This document shows, piece after piece, positions 46,209 through 54,815 of a DNA stretch of 64,000 bases. The number at the start of each line of letters is the position of its first letter. The first letter of the stretch is position 1. Source of the stretch: an uncultured Pelagibacteraceae bacterium (GTDB lineage Bacteria > Pseudomonadota > Alphaproteobacteria > Pelagibacterales > Pelagibacteraceae); assembly GCA_902523895.1 (NCBI GenBank), contig CABZAZ010000001.1:62001-126000 (forward strand), given 5' to 3'. The notes beneath the pieces were generated by a model. It had not been told where the DNA came from and did not search any database. It saw nothing but the letters and a program-made list of their open reading frames with translations. The translations under genes were made by a program, and so were the position numbers.

Positions 46209-47396
46209 TTATTGATAAATATAGTCTCTAGTCACAGGTGTTGAATTATAATTTTTAGTAAGTTGAAATTGATATACAACTTGATCTCCCCACTTGAATG
46301 CCATTTCACAACCAGCAAGATAAAACTCCCACATTCTAAAAAATTTTTCATCAAACATTTGGATAATTTTATCTTTATTTTTTAAGCAATTTTCTTTCCA
46401 ATGTCTTAACGTGTGTGCGTAATGAAGCCTTAAAACCTCAATGTCTGTTACTATTAAGCCAGCTTTTTCAATAGGGTTGGTTACTTCACTTAAACTTGGA
46501 GTATAACCACCAGGAAAAATATATTTCGTAATCCATGGATGAGGATCTCTAGGAGGATTTACAGATCCAATAGTGTGTATCAGTGAAACCCCGTCTTCTT
46601 TCAACATTTTTTCGATTTGTTTGAAAAATTTTTTATAAAATTTCCTTCCAACATGTTCGAACATCCCAACACTTACAATTCTGTCAAATTTTTCATTTAA
46701 CTCTCTATAATCCATTAGTTTAAACTTAACTTGGTTTTCTAAATTCAATTCTTTAGCTTTTTGGGTACAATAATTAAGTTGGTTCTTTGATAAAGTAATA
46801 CCAGTTACTTCACATTGAGCACTTTTGGCTATATCGATGGCAAGTGAACCCCAGCCACATCCAATATCTAAAACTTTTTGATTGGGTTTTATATTTAATT
46901 TTTTAATTATGTGTTGAATTTTATTATTTTGAGCTGTTTCCAAACTGTCATTCTCATTTTTAAAATATGCACAAGAATACTGTCTTTTTGGATCTAAAAA
47001 TAAATCATACAAGTCGTCCTTAATATCATAATGGTGAGACACATTCATTTTGGATTTTTTAATAAAATTAAAGTTAGTTAAATATCTATATGATCCCCTT
47101 AATTTATTAATTAAACAACTGAAAAAGTTTAATTCTCCCCTTCCAAAATTCATTAAGGCAAGATCTAAAAAATCTGTAAGTGTGCCGTTTTCAATTACAA
47201 TTTCACCGTTGGTATATGCTTCACCAAAATATAAATCAGGATGAAATAACAATTTATAATGAAGATTTTTATTTAAAATTTTTAGTCTAATAGGGTTATT
47301 GTCTGGTTCTCCAATAATATATTCTTTAGAATTAGCATCAGTTAATATAAAACCACCTTTTTTAAAAACTTTGTTAAGAAATCTTGCTAATTGCAT
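46209..47396 (-). CDS. cfa: Cyclopropane-fatty-acyl-phospholipid synthase
   Basis: 395 residues, standard length. It adds a methylene group from SAM to unsaturated acyl chains of membrane lipids. The SAM motif is VLDIGCGWGSLAIDIA (about 175-190), preceded by QYSCAYF and followed by FDRIVSVGMFEHVG, which are CFA signatures. An N-terminal domain of about 110 residues binds lipid. One base separates it from the upstream aldolase gene. Confidence 0.96.
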   Translation of the reverse strand: MQLARFLNKVFKKGGFILTDANSKEYIIGEPDNNPIRLKILNKNLHYKLLFHPDLYFGEAYTNGEIVIENGTLTDFLDLALMNFGRGELNFFSCLINKLRGSYRYLTNFNFIKKSKMNVSHHYDIKDDLYDLFLDPKRQYSCAYFKNENDSLETAQNNKIQHIIKKLNIKPNQKVLDIGCGWGSLAIDIAKSAQCEVTGITLSKNQLNYCTQKAKELNLENQVKFKLMDYRELNEKFDRIVSVGMFEHVGRKFYKKFFKQIEKMLKEDGVSLIHTIGSVNPPRDPHPWITKYIFPGGYTPSLSEVTNPIEKAGLIVTDIEVLRLHYAHTLRHWKENCLKNKDKIIQMFDEKFFRMWEFYLAGCEMAFKWGDQVVYQFQLTKNYNSTPVTRDYIYQ

Positions 47397-47397
47397 T

Positions 47398-48282
47398 TTA
47401 TGCTGCCAGGGTTGGTTTGTTATAAAATTTTAAATCTTTTAATCTATTCATTAATTCCTCTTCATCATTTTTATTTAAGAGACTTAGTGGTGGTAAAATA
47501 TTTTTGTACATATTGTCGTTTTGTGCACAGAAAGTATGTAAACTAGAAATTAGATTATATTTATCAAAGGTGCTTCTCACATCACATAACTTATCATTAT
47601 ATAATTGTTTTTTTCCTGCAAAAAAATCATCATAAACTTGCCTAGATAATTCTGCTGTAACGTTGCAAGTTGCAGTTATTATTCCAGAACATCCTAATTC
47701 CAATCCTTTTAACAATTTAATTTCTGAACCGGGTAAAATTGAAAAATTTTTAAGTTTTAAATTTTCATATAAATTGTAAGAGCTATCTTTTACCCCAACT
47801 ATTTGTTTTGGAAATTTATTAACAAGTGTCTCTACACACTTCAAACTAAATTTGTAACCACTAAGTTTTTCAAAATTATAAAGAATAATTTTACAATCTG
47901 GCACTGAATTAATTATTCTAGAATAAAAATCCAAAACCTCTGTATCACCATAATTATAATATGCGGGAGGCATAATTAAAAATTTATTTAGATTCAATGA
48001 AATTGCTATCCTCATAAAATTTATTGTTTCACCTAAAGAGTTAAGACCTGTGCCAATTATATGTTTATCTTGATATTTGCTTTTTGAGAGATTGTTAAGT
48101 AAGTCAATTTTTTCTGAAATAGGTATTAATTGAGACTGACCTGTGCTGCCAAAGATTACAGTGCCATGACAACCTTGATCGATAAGCTTCTCAGCATGTA
48201 TTATTGTTTTTTCAACATTCAGGCTTAAATCATTGTTAAGCACTGACATTGAAGCAGCAAAAATTCCACTTATTTTTGTCAT
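47398..48282 (-). CDS. DapA-family aldolase (dihydrodipicolinate synthase-like)
   Basis: 294 residues, (beta/alpha)8 aldolase of the DHDPS/NAL family. Schiff-base Lys is K165 in VGVKDSS; the pocket Tyr is Y135 in ILYNFEK; the phosphate-like loop GSTGQS (about 45-50) differs from the GTTGE of genuine DapA. That substitution and its position beside cfa and not with lysine genes suggest a different keto-acid substrate. I therefore give no symbol. Confidence 0.85.
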   Translation of the reverse strand: MTKISGIFAASMSVLNNDLSLNVEKTIIHAEKLIDQGCHGTVIFGSTGQSQLIPISEKIDLLNNLSKSKYQDKHIIGTGLNSLGETINFMRIAISLNLNKFLIMPPAYYNYGDTEVLDFYSRIINSVPDCKIILYNFEKLSGYKFSLKCVETLVNKFPKQIVGVKDSSYNLYENLKLKNFSILPGSEIKLLKGLELGCSGIITATCNVTAELSRQVYDDFFAGKKQLYNDKLCDVRSTFDKYNLISSLHTFCAQNDNMYKNILPPLSLLNKNDEEELMNRLKDLKFYNKPTLAA

Positions 48283-48330
48283 AATAAAAATTTATATAAA
48301 AATATACTCAGTAAAGTTTATAAATACTAT

Positions 48331-49293
48331 ATGAAAATATTAGCAGTTCAGAGCAGAATGGGTATTGGAGATACCGTAATTTTCTTACCATTTATAAAGG
48401 CTTTGTCCAAAAAATTTAATTCACCAATTAGTATATTGGTAAAAGAAAACTCTAAAGCCAATCAATATTTACACCAGACAAAATATATTGATAAAATTCT
48501 TACTCTAGAAAGAGATAATAAAACAAATAATAGACATGGTGGTTTTTTTGGTATTTTTAAATTAGCAAACGATTTAAAAAAATATAAATTTGATAAAATT
48601 TTTATTTTTAATTCATCTCTTAGATTTAACTTAGTTGCTAAGATATCTGGTATTCCACAAATTTACCAATATCCATTGTTCGCAAAAAACAAACAACATA
48701 TAATTGAGGCTCCTAAAAAATTTTTAAAAAAAAATTTAGATTTAGACATTAATGAGGATCCTGAAGTACAAATCGATAGTAATTTAATTTCTAATGCAGC
48801 ACAAAAATTTCAAATAGATAAAAATACTACAAATATTCTCTTAGGCATAGGTGGTTCTGGACCTACAAAAAGAATTCCTGCAAAAACTTTCTTAAGCGTA
48901 ATTGATAAGATATCAAATATGAAAAATTGCAGATTTTTTCTTGCAACAGGTAAGGCAAATGAGGAACAGGAAGTATTAAACGAAATTTTGCAATCTAAAT
49001 TTCAGAATTTTTGTACTCGTTTAGATAATTTAACCATTAAAGAAATTTTACCGTTAATTAAGAATTGTAATGTATCCATTTGTAATGATTCGAGCTTTAG
49101 TCATTTATCCGCAGCTTTAGGTATTAAAACAATTACTTTAATGGCTGATACTCCATTAATTTATGGAAATTATAGCTCAAAAATGTTTCCAATAATTCCA
49201 GACGGAGAAAACACAGTAACTCATAATACTTTGGGTAAAGATAAAATTGATCCACAAAGAATTTTTGAGAGATTTTTAGAAATTATTGTTTAA
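48331..49293 (+). CDS. Glycosyltransferase family 9 (heptosyltransferase-like)
   Basis: 320 residues, GT-B fold. The N-terminal MGIGDTVIFLPFIKAL (about 11-26) and the C-terminal donor domain with ILLGIGGSGPTKRIPAK and VSICNDSSFSHLSAALGI are GT9 hallmarks. It would add heptose or a related sugar to the LPS core. The acceptor is unknown, and no heptose biosynthesis genes are in the window. It stands alone; the TAA overlaps the convergent J-domain gene by four bases. Confidence 0.88.
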   Translation: MKILAVQSRMGIGDTVIFLPFIKALSKKFNSPISILVKENSKANQYLHQTKYIDKILTLERDNKTNNRHGGFFGIFKLANDLKKYKFDKIFIFNSSLRFNLVAKISGIPQIYQYPLFAKNKQHIIEAPKKFLKKNLDLDINEDPEVQIDSNLISNAAQKFQIDKNTTNILLGIGGSGPTKRIPAKTFLSVIDKISNMKNCRFFLATGKANEEQEVLNEILQSKFQNFCTRLDNLTIKEILPLIKNCNVSICNDSSFSHLSAALGIKTITLMADTPLIYGNYSSKMFPIIPDGENTVTHNTLGKDKIDPQRIFERFLEIIV

Positions 49294-49793
49294 GAAATAT
49301 CGTTTAATACAATATCTTTAGCCTCATTAACAATTGAAGATAATCTTGAAGTTTCAGGAGATATATCGGGATGAATCTTTTTTTGGATTTTTATATATGC
49401 TTTATTAACATCTTCTTTGGTAACTTTTTTATTCATATCTAAATTTAAAATTTTGTATGCCTCAGAAACTGATATAGACGAAACGTTATTAGTACCTGCT
49501 TGGTTAAAAGAAAAGCGACCAGATCTTCTTAATGTCTGAATAAGTCTAAAAAGAGAAATTAATTGAAAAATAGATAAACCTTTTAATTTTAATAAAGCTA
49601 AACTTGCCAAAGTAAGAGGTAAGGTCAATAAAAATTTTCCACCAATAGCAAACAAGACTGCTAAAGCAATTAATCCTAATATAATTAAAAATCTTAGGCC
49701 TTTTGAAATTTTCCTAGATGAAATGTTGGTTATTAAACGTAGTAGAAAATAAAAAATGGTTAATATAACCACTGTATAAATTATTATATTCAT
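49290..49793 (-). CDS. Membrane-anchored J-domain protein
   Basis: 167 residues from ATG 49793; an ATG at 49820 would add nine residues and run into the divergent peptidase gene. Three short hydrophobic segments in the first 70 residues are followed by a C-terminal partial J domain at about 113-167, with the HPD tripeptide in KKIHPDISPE, in the TIM14/DnaJ-like arrangement. It should stimulate a DnaK-type chaperone at the inner membrane. The domain lacks helix IV. Confidence 0.85.
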   Translation of the reverse strand: MNIIIYTVVILTIFYFLLRLITNISSRKISKGLRFLIILGLIALAVLFAIGGKFLLTLPLTLASLALLKLKGLSIFQLISLFRLIQTLRRSGRFSFNQAGTNNVSSISVSEAYKILNLDMNKKVTKEDVNKAYIKIQKKIHPDISPETSRLSSIVNEAKDIVLNDIS

Positions 49794-49807
49794 ATATTTT
49801 TGATTTA

Positions 49808-51883
49808 ATGAAAATACCACAACTTAAAAAAAAACCAGAGCTTAAATCTTGTCACAATACCACGTGGGAGGATAATTATAGTTGGATCCATCAAGATAAT
49901 ATTCTTGAAGTTTTAAAAGATAGTTCAAAGCTACTTCCAGATGTTAGGAAATATCTTGAAGAAGAAAATGACTTTACAGAACATAATTTAAAAGACACAA
50001 AAAAATATCAGAAAATCTTATTTGATGAAATTAAAGGTAGAATAAAGTTAGATGATGAATCATTAAAATTTAAAGACAAAGAATATGAATATTGGACTAA
50101 AACAACTGCAGTAGGAAATTATTCGATAAAACTAAGAAAGAAAATTGGGAGTGATAAAGTTGAAGAATTTTGGAACGGTGATGAAGAAAAAGAGAAATTA
50201 AAAACTGAATATTTCGGTGTAGGTGATTTAGAGGTAAGTTATAATGACAAACTTTTAGGTTATTCTTTAGATTTAAAAGGATCTGAATATTATACAATTT
50301 ACATAAGAAATATTAGCTCGGGAAAATTAGTCACTGAGAAAATAGAGGAAACTAGTGGAGGTATTACTTTTAGTTTAGACGACCAATATTTTTTTTATTC
50401 AAAGCTTGATGAATTTCACAGACCAAGAAAAATATTTAGACACAAAATTGGATCATCAGTCAAAGATGATGAGCTTATTTTTGAAGAGAAGAGTGAAGCA
50501 TTTACTGTGGGCATAAGTTTAAGTTCAGATGAAAAATATTTTTTTATAACAACATCAGATCATAATACTTCCGAACAATATTACTTTGAAGTAACAGAAA
50601 AAAATCCAAAGCCAAAATTAATTATAAAAAGAAATAAGGGTGTAATTTATTCAGTCAATTCTTGGGATGGATATTTTTATTGTCATACTAATAATGGTGC
50701 AGAAGATTTCAAAATCGAAAGATGTGATGATTTATCAAATCAAAAGTGGGAAATTTATATAGCTGCTAAAGAAGAGGTTTTAATTGGAGGATTAATATTT
50801 TTAAATGATTGGATTATCAGAGGGGAAAAATCAAATGCATTGGGGAAATTATTTGTAAGAAATAAACAAACAGGAATTGAGGAAGAATTAAAATTTACTG
50901 ACGAATCTGTGATTGTGCCTGGTGTTTCATTGATACAAAGAAATAAAAATACTGACTTAGTTTACTTGTCATATTCATCCCCAAAAACACCAGGTAAAAC
51001 TTATTTATACAATTTAAAAACAAAAGAAAAAAAATTAGTAAAAGAACAAGAAATCCCATCTGGTCATAATCCAGATGACTATATAGTCGAAAGACTAGAA
51101 TGCCCTTCTCATGATGGAAGATTAGTTCCACTTACAATTACCAGGCACAAAAAAACAAAAATTGATGGGTCAGCAAATTTACTTTTATATGGCTATGGGT
51201 CATATGGAAGTTCAATGACTCCAGATTTTTCCTCAACTAGATTGAGTTTAATTGACAGAGATATTATTTGGGTAACTGCACATATTAGAGGGGGAATGGA
51301 AAAAGGAATGAAATGGTGGAAAGAAGGAAAACTTCTCAATAAAAAAAATACATTCGAAGATTATATACACGTAGCAAAGTTTTTGATTGAAAAAGGATAT
51401 TCATCGAAAGGAAAAATTGTTGGTATGGGTGGATCAGCTGGTGGTTTATTAATGGGAGCAGTAGTTAATCAATCCCCAGAATTATTTCTTGGAATTGTTA
51501 TGGCTGTGCCGTTTGTTGATTCATTAACAACTAACTTGGATCATTCTTTGCCCCTTACTGTTGGAGAATTTGATGAATTCGGAAATGCAAAAGATAAAAA
51601 AGACCATTTTGATTACATCTATTCTTATGCTCCGTATAATAATATTAAAAAAATGGATTACCCTCACATGTTAATTACTACAAGCTTAAGTGATAATAGA
51701 GTGCTATTCGATGAACCAGCAAAATTTACAGCCAAACTTAGAGATTTAAAAACTGATAATAATTTACTTTTGTTAAAAACTGAAATGAATGCAGGCCATG
51801 GAGGTAAGTCAGGTAGAGATGGCGCCATTGAAGAAATATCTTTTGACTATGCATTTATATTGAAGATCTCTGAAAAAATTTAA
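49808..51883 (+). CDS. ptrB: Prolyl oligopeptidase family serine peptidase (S9A, oligopeptidase B-like)
   Basis: 691 residues. An N-terminal beta-propeller (about 70-400) caps an alpha/beta-hydrolase. Nucleophile Ser is about S543 in GMGGSAGGLLMG; the His is about H664 in NAGHGGKSGR; the propeller includes SLDDQYFFYSKLDEFHRPRK (part: YFFYSKLDEFHRPR). It cleaves short peptides after basic residues or Pro in the cytoplasm; the exact specificity is not clear from sequence. The gene starts 14 bases from the divergent J-domain gene. Confidence 0.93.
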   Translation: MKIPQLKKKPELKSCHNTTWEDNYSWIHQDNILEVLKDSSKLLPDVRKYLEEENDFTEHNLKDTKKYQKILFDEIKGRIKLDDESLKFKDKEYEYWTKTTAVGNYSIKLRKKIGSDKVEEFWNGDEEKEKLKTEYFGVGDLEVSYNDKLLGYSLDLKGSEYYTIYIRNISSGKLVTEKIEETSGGITFSLDDQYFFYSKLDEFHRPRKIFRHKIGSSVKDDELIFEEKSEAFTVGISLSSDEKYFFITTSDHNTSEQYYFEVTEKNPKPKLIIKRNKGVIYSVNSWDGYFYCHTNNGAEDFKIERCDDLSNQKWEIYIAAKEEVLIGGLIFLNDWIIRGEKSNALGKLFVRNKQTGIEEELKFTDESVIVPGVSLIQRNKNTDLVYLSYSSPKTPGKTYLYNLKTKEKKLVKEQEIPSGHNPDDYIVERLECPSHDGRLVPLTITRHKKTKIDGSANLLLYGYGSYGSSMTPDFSSTRLSLIDRDIIWVTAHIRGGMEKGMKWWKEGKLLNKKNTFEDYIHVAKFLIEKGYSSKGKIVGMGGSAGGLLMGAVVNQSPELFLGIVMAVPFVDSLTTNLDHSLPLTVGEFDEFGNAKDKKDHFDYIYSYAPYNNIKKMDYPHMLITTSLSDNRVLFDEPAKFTAKLRDLKTDNNLLLLKTEMNAGHGGKSGRDGAIEEISFDYAFILKISEKI

Positions 51884-51892
51884 ATTTAATAT

Positions 51893-51920
51893 CTTGAAAA
51901 AAATAAAATAACTCCCATAT
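51893..51920 (+). promoter_or_regulatory. Predicted RpoH (sigma-32) promoter of hsp20
   Basis: A -35 element CTTGAAA (51893-51899) and a -10 element CCCATAT (51914-51920), spaced by exactly 14 bases. Both match the RpoH consensus CTTGAAA/CCCATNT fully. Transcription should start about 51925-51928, exactly where the leader hairpin begins. It lies only 10 bases after the upstream peptidase stop. Confidence 0.88.
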
Positions 51921-51924
51921 ATCC

Positions 51925-51983
51925 ATTGTTGGTCGCCTAATGGGGCTGACAATAAATAAACTTGCTTAACAAAGGAGGATATT
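51925..51983 (+). promoter_or_regulatory. Candidate ROSE-type RNA thermometer in the hsp20 leader
   Basis: Two hairpins fill the leader. Hairpin one (51925-51953) pairs ATTGTTGGTCGC with GGGGCTGACAAT around CTAAT, with one mismatch. Hairpin two pairs CTTGCT (51961-51966) with AGGAGG (51973-51978), the ribosome-binding site, giving U-A, C-G, a G-G pair, U-A, U-G and C-G around a six-base loop. The UYGCU-against-AGGA geometry with its G-G pair is the signature of ROSE elements upstream of small heat-shock genes. Heating would free the site, which stands five bases before the ATG. The pairing is seen; the behaviour is inferred. Confidence 0.7.
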
Positions 51984-52430
51984 ATGACAAGTAAGGATTT
52001 ATCTATATTCAACTCACTAAGACCTTTTTCAATTGGTTTTGACGACATGTTTGACCAATTCGAAAATATGCTTGGTAATGGTTCTTTGACTATGCAGTCA
52101 AATTACCCACCTTATAACATCAGAAAAACTGGTAAGGATAATTATGCAATCGAAGTTGCTTTAGCTGGTTTTAATAAAAACGATGTTGAAGTTGAGTTTG
52201 AAGATAATTTATTAACTGTAAGAACTAAACAAGTTAATAAATCTGAGAATAATAATGCTGATGGAGAAATAATTCATAAAGGTATTTCTCAAAGACAATT
52301 TGCCAGATCATTTACTATAGCTGACGATGTGAAAGTTAATGGTGCAGAATTAAAAGATGGTCTTTTAACAATATCTTGTGAAAGAATTGTTCCTGAGCAT
52401 AAAAAAAGAAAACTTATTGAAATTAAATAA
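51984..52430 (+). CDS. ibpA: Small heat-shock protein, Hsp20/IbpA type
   Basis: 148 residues. Holds unfolding proteins for refolding by DnaK/ClpB. It starts with MTSKDLSIFNSLRPFSIGFDDMFDQF, seen here as SIFNSLRPFSIGFDDMF; the alpha-crystallin domain covers about 45-135 with NYAIEVALAGFNKNDVEVE and QFARSFTIADDVKVNGAELKDG (part: FTIADDVKVNGAELKDG). The C-terminal anchor motif is present in weak form (RKLIEIK). The strong SD AGGAGG is sequestered by the leader. It is the only gene of its transcript. Confidence 0.96.
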   Translation: MTSKDLSIFNSLRPFSIGFDDMFDQFENMLGNGSLTMQSNYPPYNIRKTGKDNYAIEVALAGFNKNDVEVEFEDNLLTVRTKQVNKSENNNADGEIIHKGISQRQFARSFTIADDVKVNGAELKDGLLTISCERIVPEHKKRKLIEIK

Positions 52431-52439
52431 GTATACCTT

Positions 52440-52466
52440 ACTTGCGGAGATAAATTCTCCGCAGGT
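52440..52466. terminator. Hairpin between hsp20 and the convergent lipoprotein gene
   Basis: An 11-bp inverted repeat: ACTTGCGGAGA pairs with TCTCCGCAGGT (one G-U) around TAAAT. It starts nine bases after the hsp20 stop and ends two bases before the lipoprotein gene stop. No T run follows on either strand, so it is a weak intrinsic terminator at best and may instead protect 3' ends. Confidence 0.6.
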
Positions 52467-52468
52467 AA

Positions 52469-52774
52469 TCAAAAGCAACCGTTAGAAACAAATCCAATAA
52501 CAACTAATTTTGCGTTTACTTCAAATCTTCTTTCGCAAGGTATTCCGTATTTTTTTGTGTTATAAACTAAAACTAAATTTCCTTTTTCATTTTTAAAATC
52601 TTCATCTGGACTACCTAAGCTGCTTTTTAAATCCTGAGAAGACTTACCTATAAATGCACTCAATTTTTTATTTTCCTTCTCAACAATAGCGTCGGTTTTT
52701 TGCTTAATTGTCTGACAGCCCAATAAAGAAAATATTATAAATACACTTAAAATTGAAATCTTTATTTTTTTCAT
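52469..52774 (-). CDS. Small exported lipoprotein
   Basis: 101 residues. A lipoprotein signal with lipobox SLLGC (Cys about 20). The mature part contains FIGKSSQDLKSSLGSPDEDF, reminiscent of the SmpA/OmlA (BamE-like) repeat, which is quoted as a resemblance only, and two further Cys (IPCERRF and SNGCF) that could form a disulfide. The function is unknown. It is divergent from the purine permease, with a 126-base gap that carries a palindrome. Confidence 0.75.
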   Translation of the reverse strand: MKKIKISILSVFIIFSLLGCQTIKQKTDAIVEKENKKLSAFIGKSSQDLKSSLGSPDEDFKNEKGNLVLVYNTKKYGIPCERRFEVNAKLVVIGFVSNGCF

Positions 52775-52793
52775 AATTTTATATTAACAACGT

Positions 52794-52810
52794 AATTATG
52801 GCATAATTAT
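52794..52810. promoter_or_regulatory. 17-bp perfect palindrome, possible operator
   Basis: TAATTATG-G-CATAATTA, eight-base arms around one central G. It lies in the 126-base gap between the divergent lipoprotein gene (starts 52774) and the permease gene (starts 52901), 20 bases before the lipoprotein start and 91 before the permease start. A dimeric repressor could bind it and control either gene. A palindrome of this size in very AT-rich DNA can also be chance. Confidence 0.45.
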
Positions 52811-52900
52811 AAACTTGTGGGTTGAAAATTGTTAATAAGAATTAGTTTTGACGAGTAATACAGGAAAGAATCAAATATTTTGCGATTTATAGGAGGATAA

Positions 52901-54211
52901 ATGCTTGAGAAATATTTTGAATATAAAAAACATAAAACAGATTTTAAAACTGAAGTAATTGCTGGAACAACTACGTTCTTAACAATGGCATACATAATGT
53001 TTTTAAATCCATTCATCTTATCAGGGGAGTTTGCCGGCCCTGAAAAAGGTTTCTTTGATTTCGGCGCAGTGTATACAGCAACTATTTTAGCAACAGCTTT
53101 AGCTTGTTTTATAATGGCCTTTTACGGAAAAACTTGGCCAATTGGACTAGCACCAGGTATGGGTATAAATGCATTCGTTGCTTTTGGAGTTTGTGCTGGC
53201 ATGGGTTATACGCCACAACAAGCTCTTGGTGCAGTTTTGGTTGCTGGAGTATTGTTTTTAATTATATCACTTACTCCTATTAGGGCCTGGTTAATTAACT
53301 CAATTCCAAAAAGTTTAAAACTAGGAATAGGTGCGGGTATTGGATTGTTTCTTGCAATAATTGGATTACAAATTATGGAAGTTGTAGTTGATAATCCTGT
53401 AACACTAGTACAGCTTGGAAATTTAAGTGATCCATTAGTTCTGCTTGGATGTGCAACTTTTATTGCAATTATTGTACTTGAAAAAATGAATGTAAAAGGA
53501 AATATCATTATAGGTATTCTATTTTTTAGCGTTATCGCTTGGGCAACTGGTCTAGCTAAATTTAATGGGTTAGCGAGTTCGCCACCACCAATGACATACC
53601 TTTTTGAATTTGACTTATCCGCTGCCATGACTGCTGGAATGTCTACAGTAATATTTACTTTATTATTTATAGATTTCTTTGATACAGCTGGAACATTAAC
53701 TTCTGTTGCAAACGTTGCGGGTAAAGTTGATAAACAAGGAAAAGTTCAGGACATTAATAAAGCAATGTTGTCTGACAGCGTTGGGACTGTTGCAGGTGCT
53801 ATGATGGGAACAACAACTGTTACTAGTTATGTGGAATCAGGAGCTGGTGTAAAAGCTGGTGGTAAAACTGGAATGACTTCTCTTGTAATAGGTATATTGT
53901 TTTTGGCATGTATATTTTTTGCGCCTCTTGCAACAAGTTTACCAAAACAAATTGACGGTGCTGCCTTACTATTTGTTTCTGTTTTGTTTATAAGAAATAT
54001 AACAGACATAGAATGGAATGATATCTCAGAGTCAGCTCCAGCAATTTTAGCGATGATAGCTATGCCACTAACTTATAGTATCAGTAATGGAATTGCTTTG
54101 GCATTTGTTTCGTATGCTTTAATAAAAATATTCACTGGAAAATTTTCAAGTACTTCTCCAGCAATATGGGTTATTGCAATTTTAAGCGTTGTTAGTTTTG
54201 CAGTTGCCTAA
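52901..54211 (+). CDS. NCS2 purine permease (AzgA/PbuG type)
   Basis: 436 residues, about 12-14 membrane helices. The N-terminal DFKTEVIAGTTTFLTMAYIMF, quoted in part as EVIAGTTTFLTMAYIM, and the later TFLTM/FFDTAGTLTSVA (about 255-275) region with SDSVGTVAGAMMGTTTVTSY (part: GTVAGAMMGTTTVTSY) are characteristic of the adenine/guanine/hypoxanthine branch of NCS2. It imports a purine base by proton symport; which purine is open. The convergent gene downstream encodes a phosphoribosyltransferase, which would trap the imported base. SD AGGAGG stands before the ATG. Confidence 0.93.
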   Translation: MLEKYFEYKKHKTDFKTEVIAGTTTFLTMAYIMFLNPFILSGEFAGPEKGFFDFGAVYTATILATALACFIMAFYGKTWPIGLAPGMGINAFVAFGVCAGMGYTPQQALGAVLVAGVLFLIISLTPIRAWLINSIPKSLKLGIGAGIGLFLAIIGLQIMEVVVDNPVTLVQLGNLSDPLVLLGCATFIAIIVLEKMNVKGNIIIGILFFSVIAWATGLAKFNGLASSPPPMTYLFEFDLSAAMTAGMSTVIFTLLFIDFFDTAGTLTSVANVAGKVDKQGKVQDINKAMLSDSVGTVAGAMMGTTTVTSYVESGAGVKAGGKTGMTSLVIGILFLACIFFAPLATSLPKQIDGAALLFVSVLFIRNITDIEWNDISESAPAILAMIAMPLTYSISNGIALAFVSYALIKIFTGKFSSTSPAIWVIAILSVVSFAVA

Positions 54212-54221
54212 ATAATATTTT

Positions 54222-54251
54222 AAATAGGGCTAGTTTTAACTGGCCCTATTT
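54222..54251. terminator. Bidirectional terminator between permease and phosphoribosyltransferase
   Basis: A 13-bp stem AAATAGGGCTAGT / ACTGGCCCTATTT (one G-U) around TTTA, with T runs after it on the plus strand and A runs before it. The stem includes the TAG stop of the convergent phosphoribosyltransferase gene (54246-54248), so the hairpin serves both genes. Confidence 0.85.
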
Positions 54252-54782
54252 ATTTTTTTGAATAATTTCCTCTATTGTTAATTCCTCATAGTGCTCGGTA
54301 GGTTGAACGATCCATGGATCTGAATCAAGTTTAATCGGACAAAAATCTGGCTCGAATGTTGAAGATTTTTTTTTCCATAAACAAGCTGTTTTAATTTCTT
54401 TAATGAAATTTTTAATAGGGTCATAGTTTTTTAGCCATTCTATACTTTTGTTTAGAGTCAGTCCGGTATCTGATAGGTCATCAATTAAAAGCACTTTTTG
54501 GAAATCTTTGTTACTTGCAAGTGAACTTATTTCACGAGCGAACATTAACTGTCCTTGTTGATCCTCCATACCTTTGCCTGAATAACTTTGTATTACAATG
54601 TAAGCTATTGGTAGTTTTAAAATTCTTGAAAGAATATCTATTATTGGAGCTGCTCCTCTCATTATACCTACTAAAACGGTAGGATTGTAATTTTTATGAA
54701 TTTCAATAGCTAATTTTTCGACAATTTTGTTATATTCTTCAAAACTAATAATTAATTTATCTGCCATGGATTTTTTTATCAT
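54246..54782 (-). CDS. Purine phosphoribosyltransferase-like protein
   Basis: 178 residues (the ATG at 54767 gives 173). PRTase type I fold: the PRPP-binding motif is VLLIDDLSDTGLTL (about 96-109), preceded by VGIMRGAAPIIDIL. It resembles the xanthine/hypoxanthine group (COG2236 and related), converting a purine base and PRPP to the nucleotide. The acceptor base is not certain. Convergent to the purine permease with a shared terminator; a joint role in purine salvage is inferred. Confidence 0.82.
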   Translation of the reverse strand: MIKKSMADKLIISFEEYNKIVEKLAIEIHKNYNPTVLVGIMRGAAPIIDILSRILKLPIAYIVIQSYSGKGMEDQQGQLMFAREISSLASNKDFQKVLLIDDLSDTGLTLNKSIEWLKNYDPIKNFIKEIKTACLWKKKSSTFEPDFCPIKLDSDPWIVQPTEHYEELTIEEIIQKNK

Positions 54783-54815
54783 ATAAAAAAAATTAAAAAA
54801 GATTAAAAAGTAATT

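Noticed and set aside
52775-52900. Purine riboswitch before the permease
   Set aside because: No match to the purine aptamer core or its conserved junction bases; only a palindrome and a ribosome site are visible.
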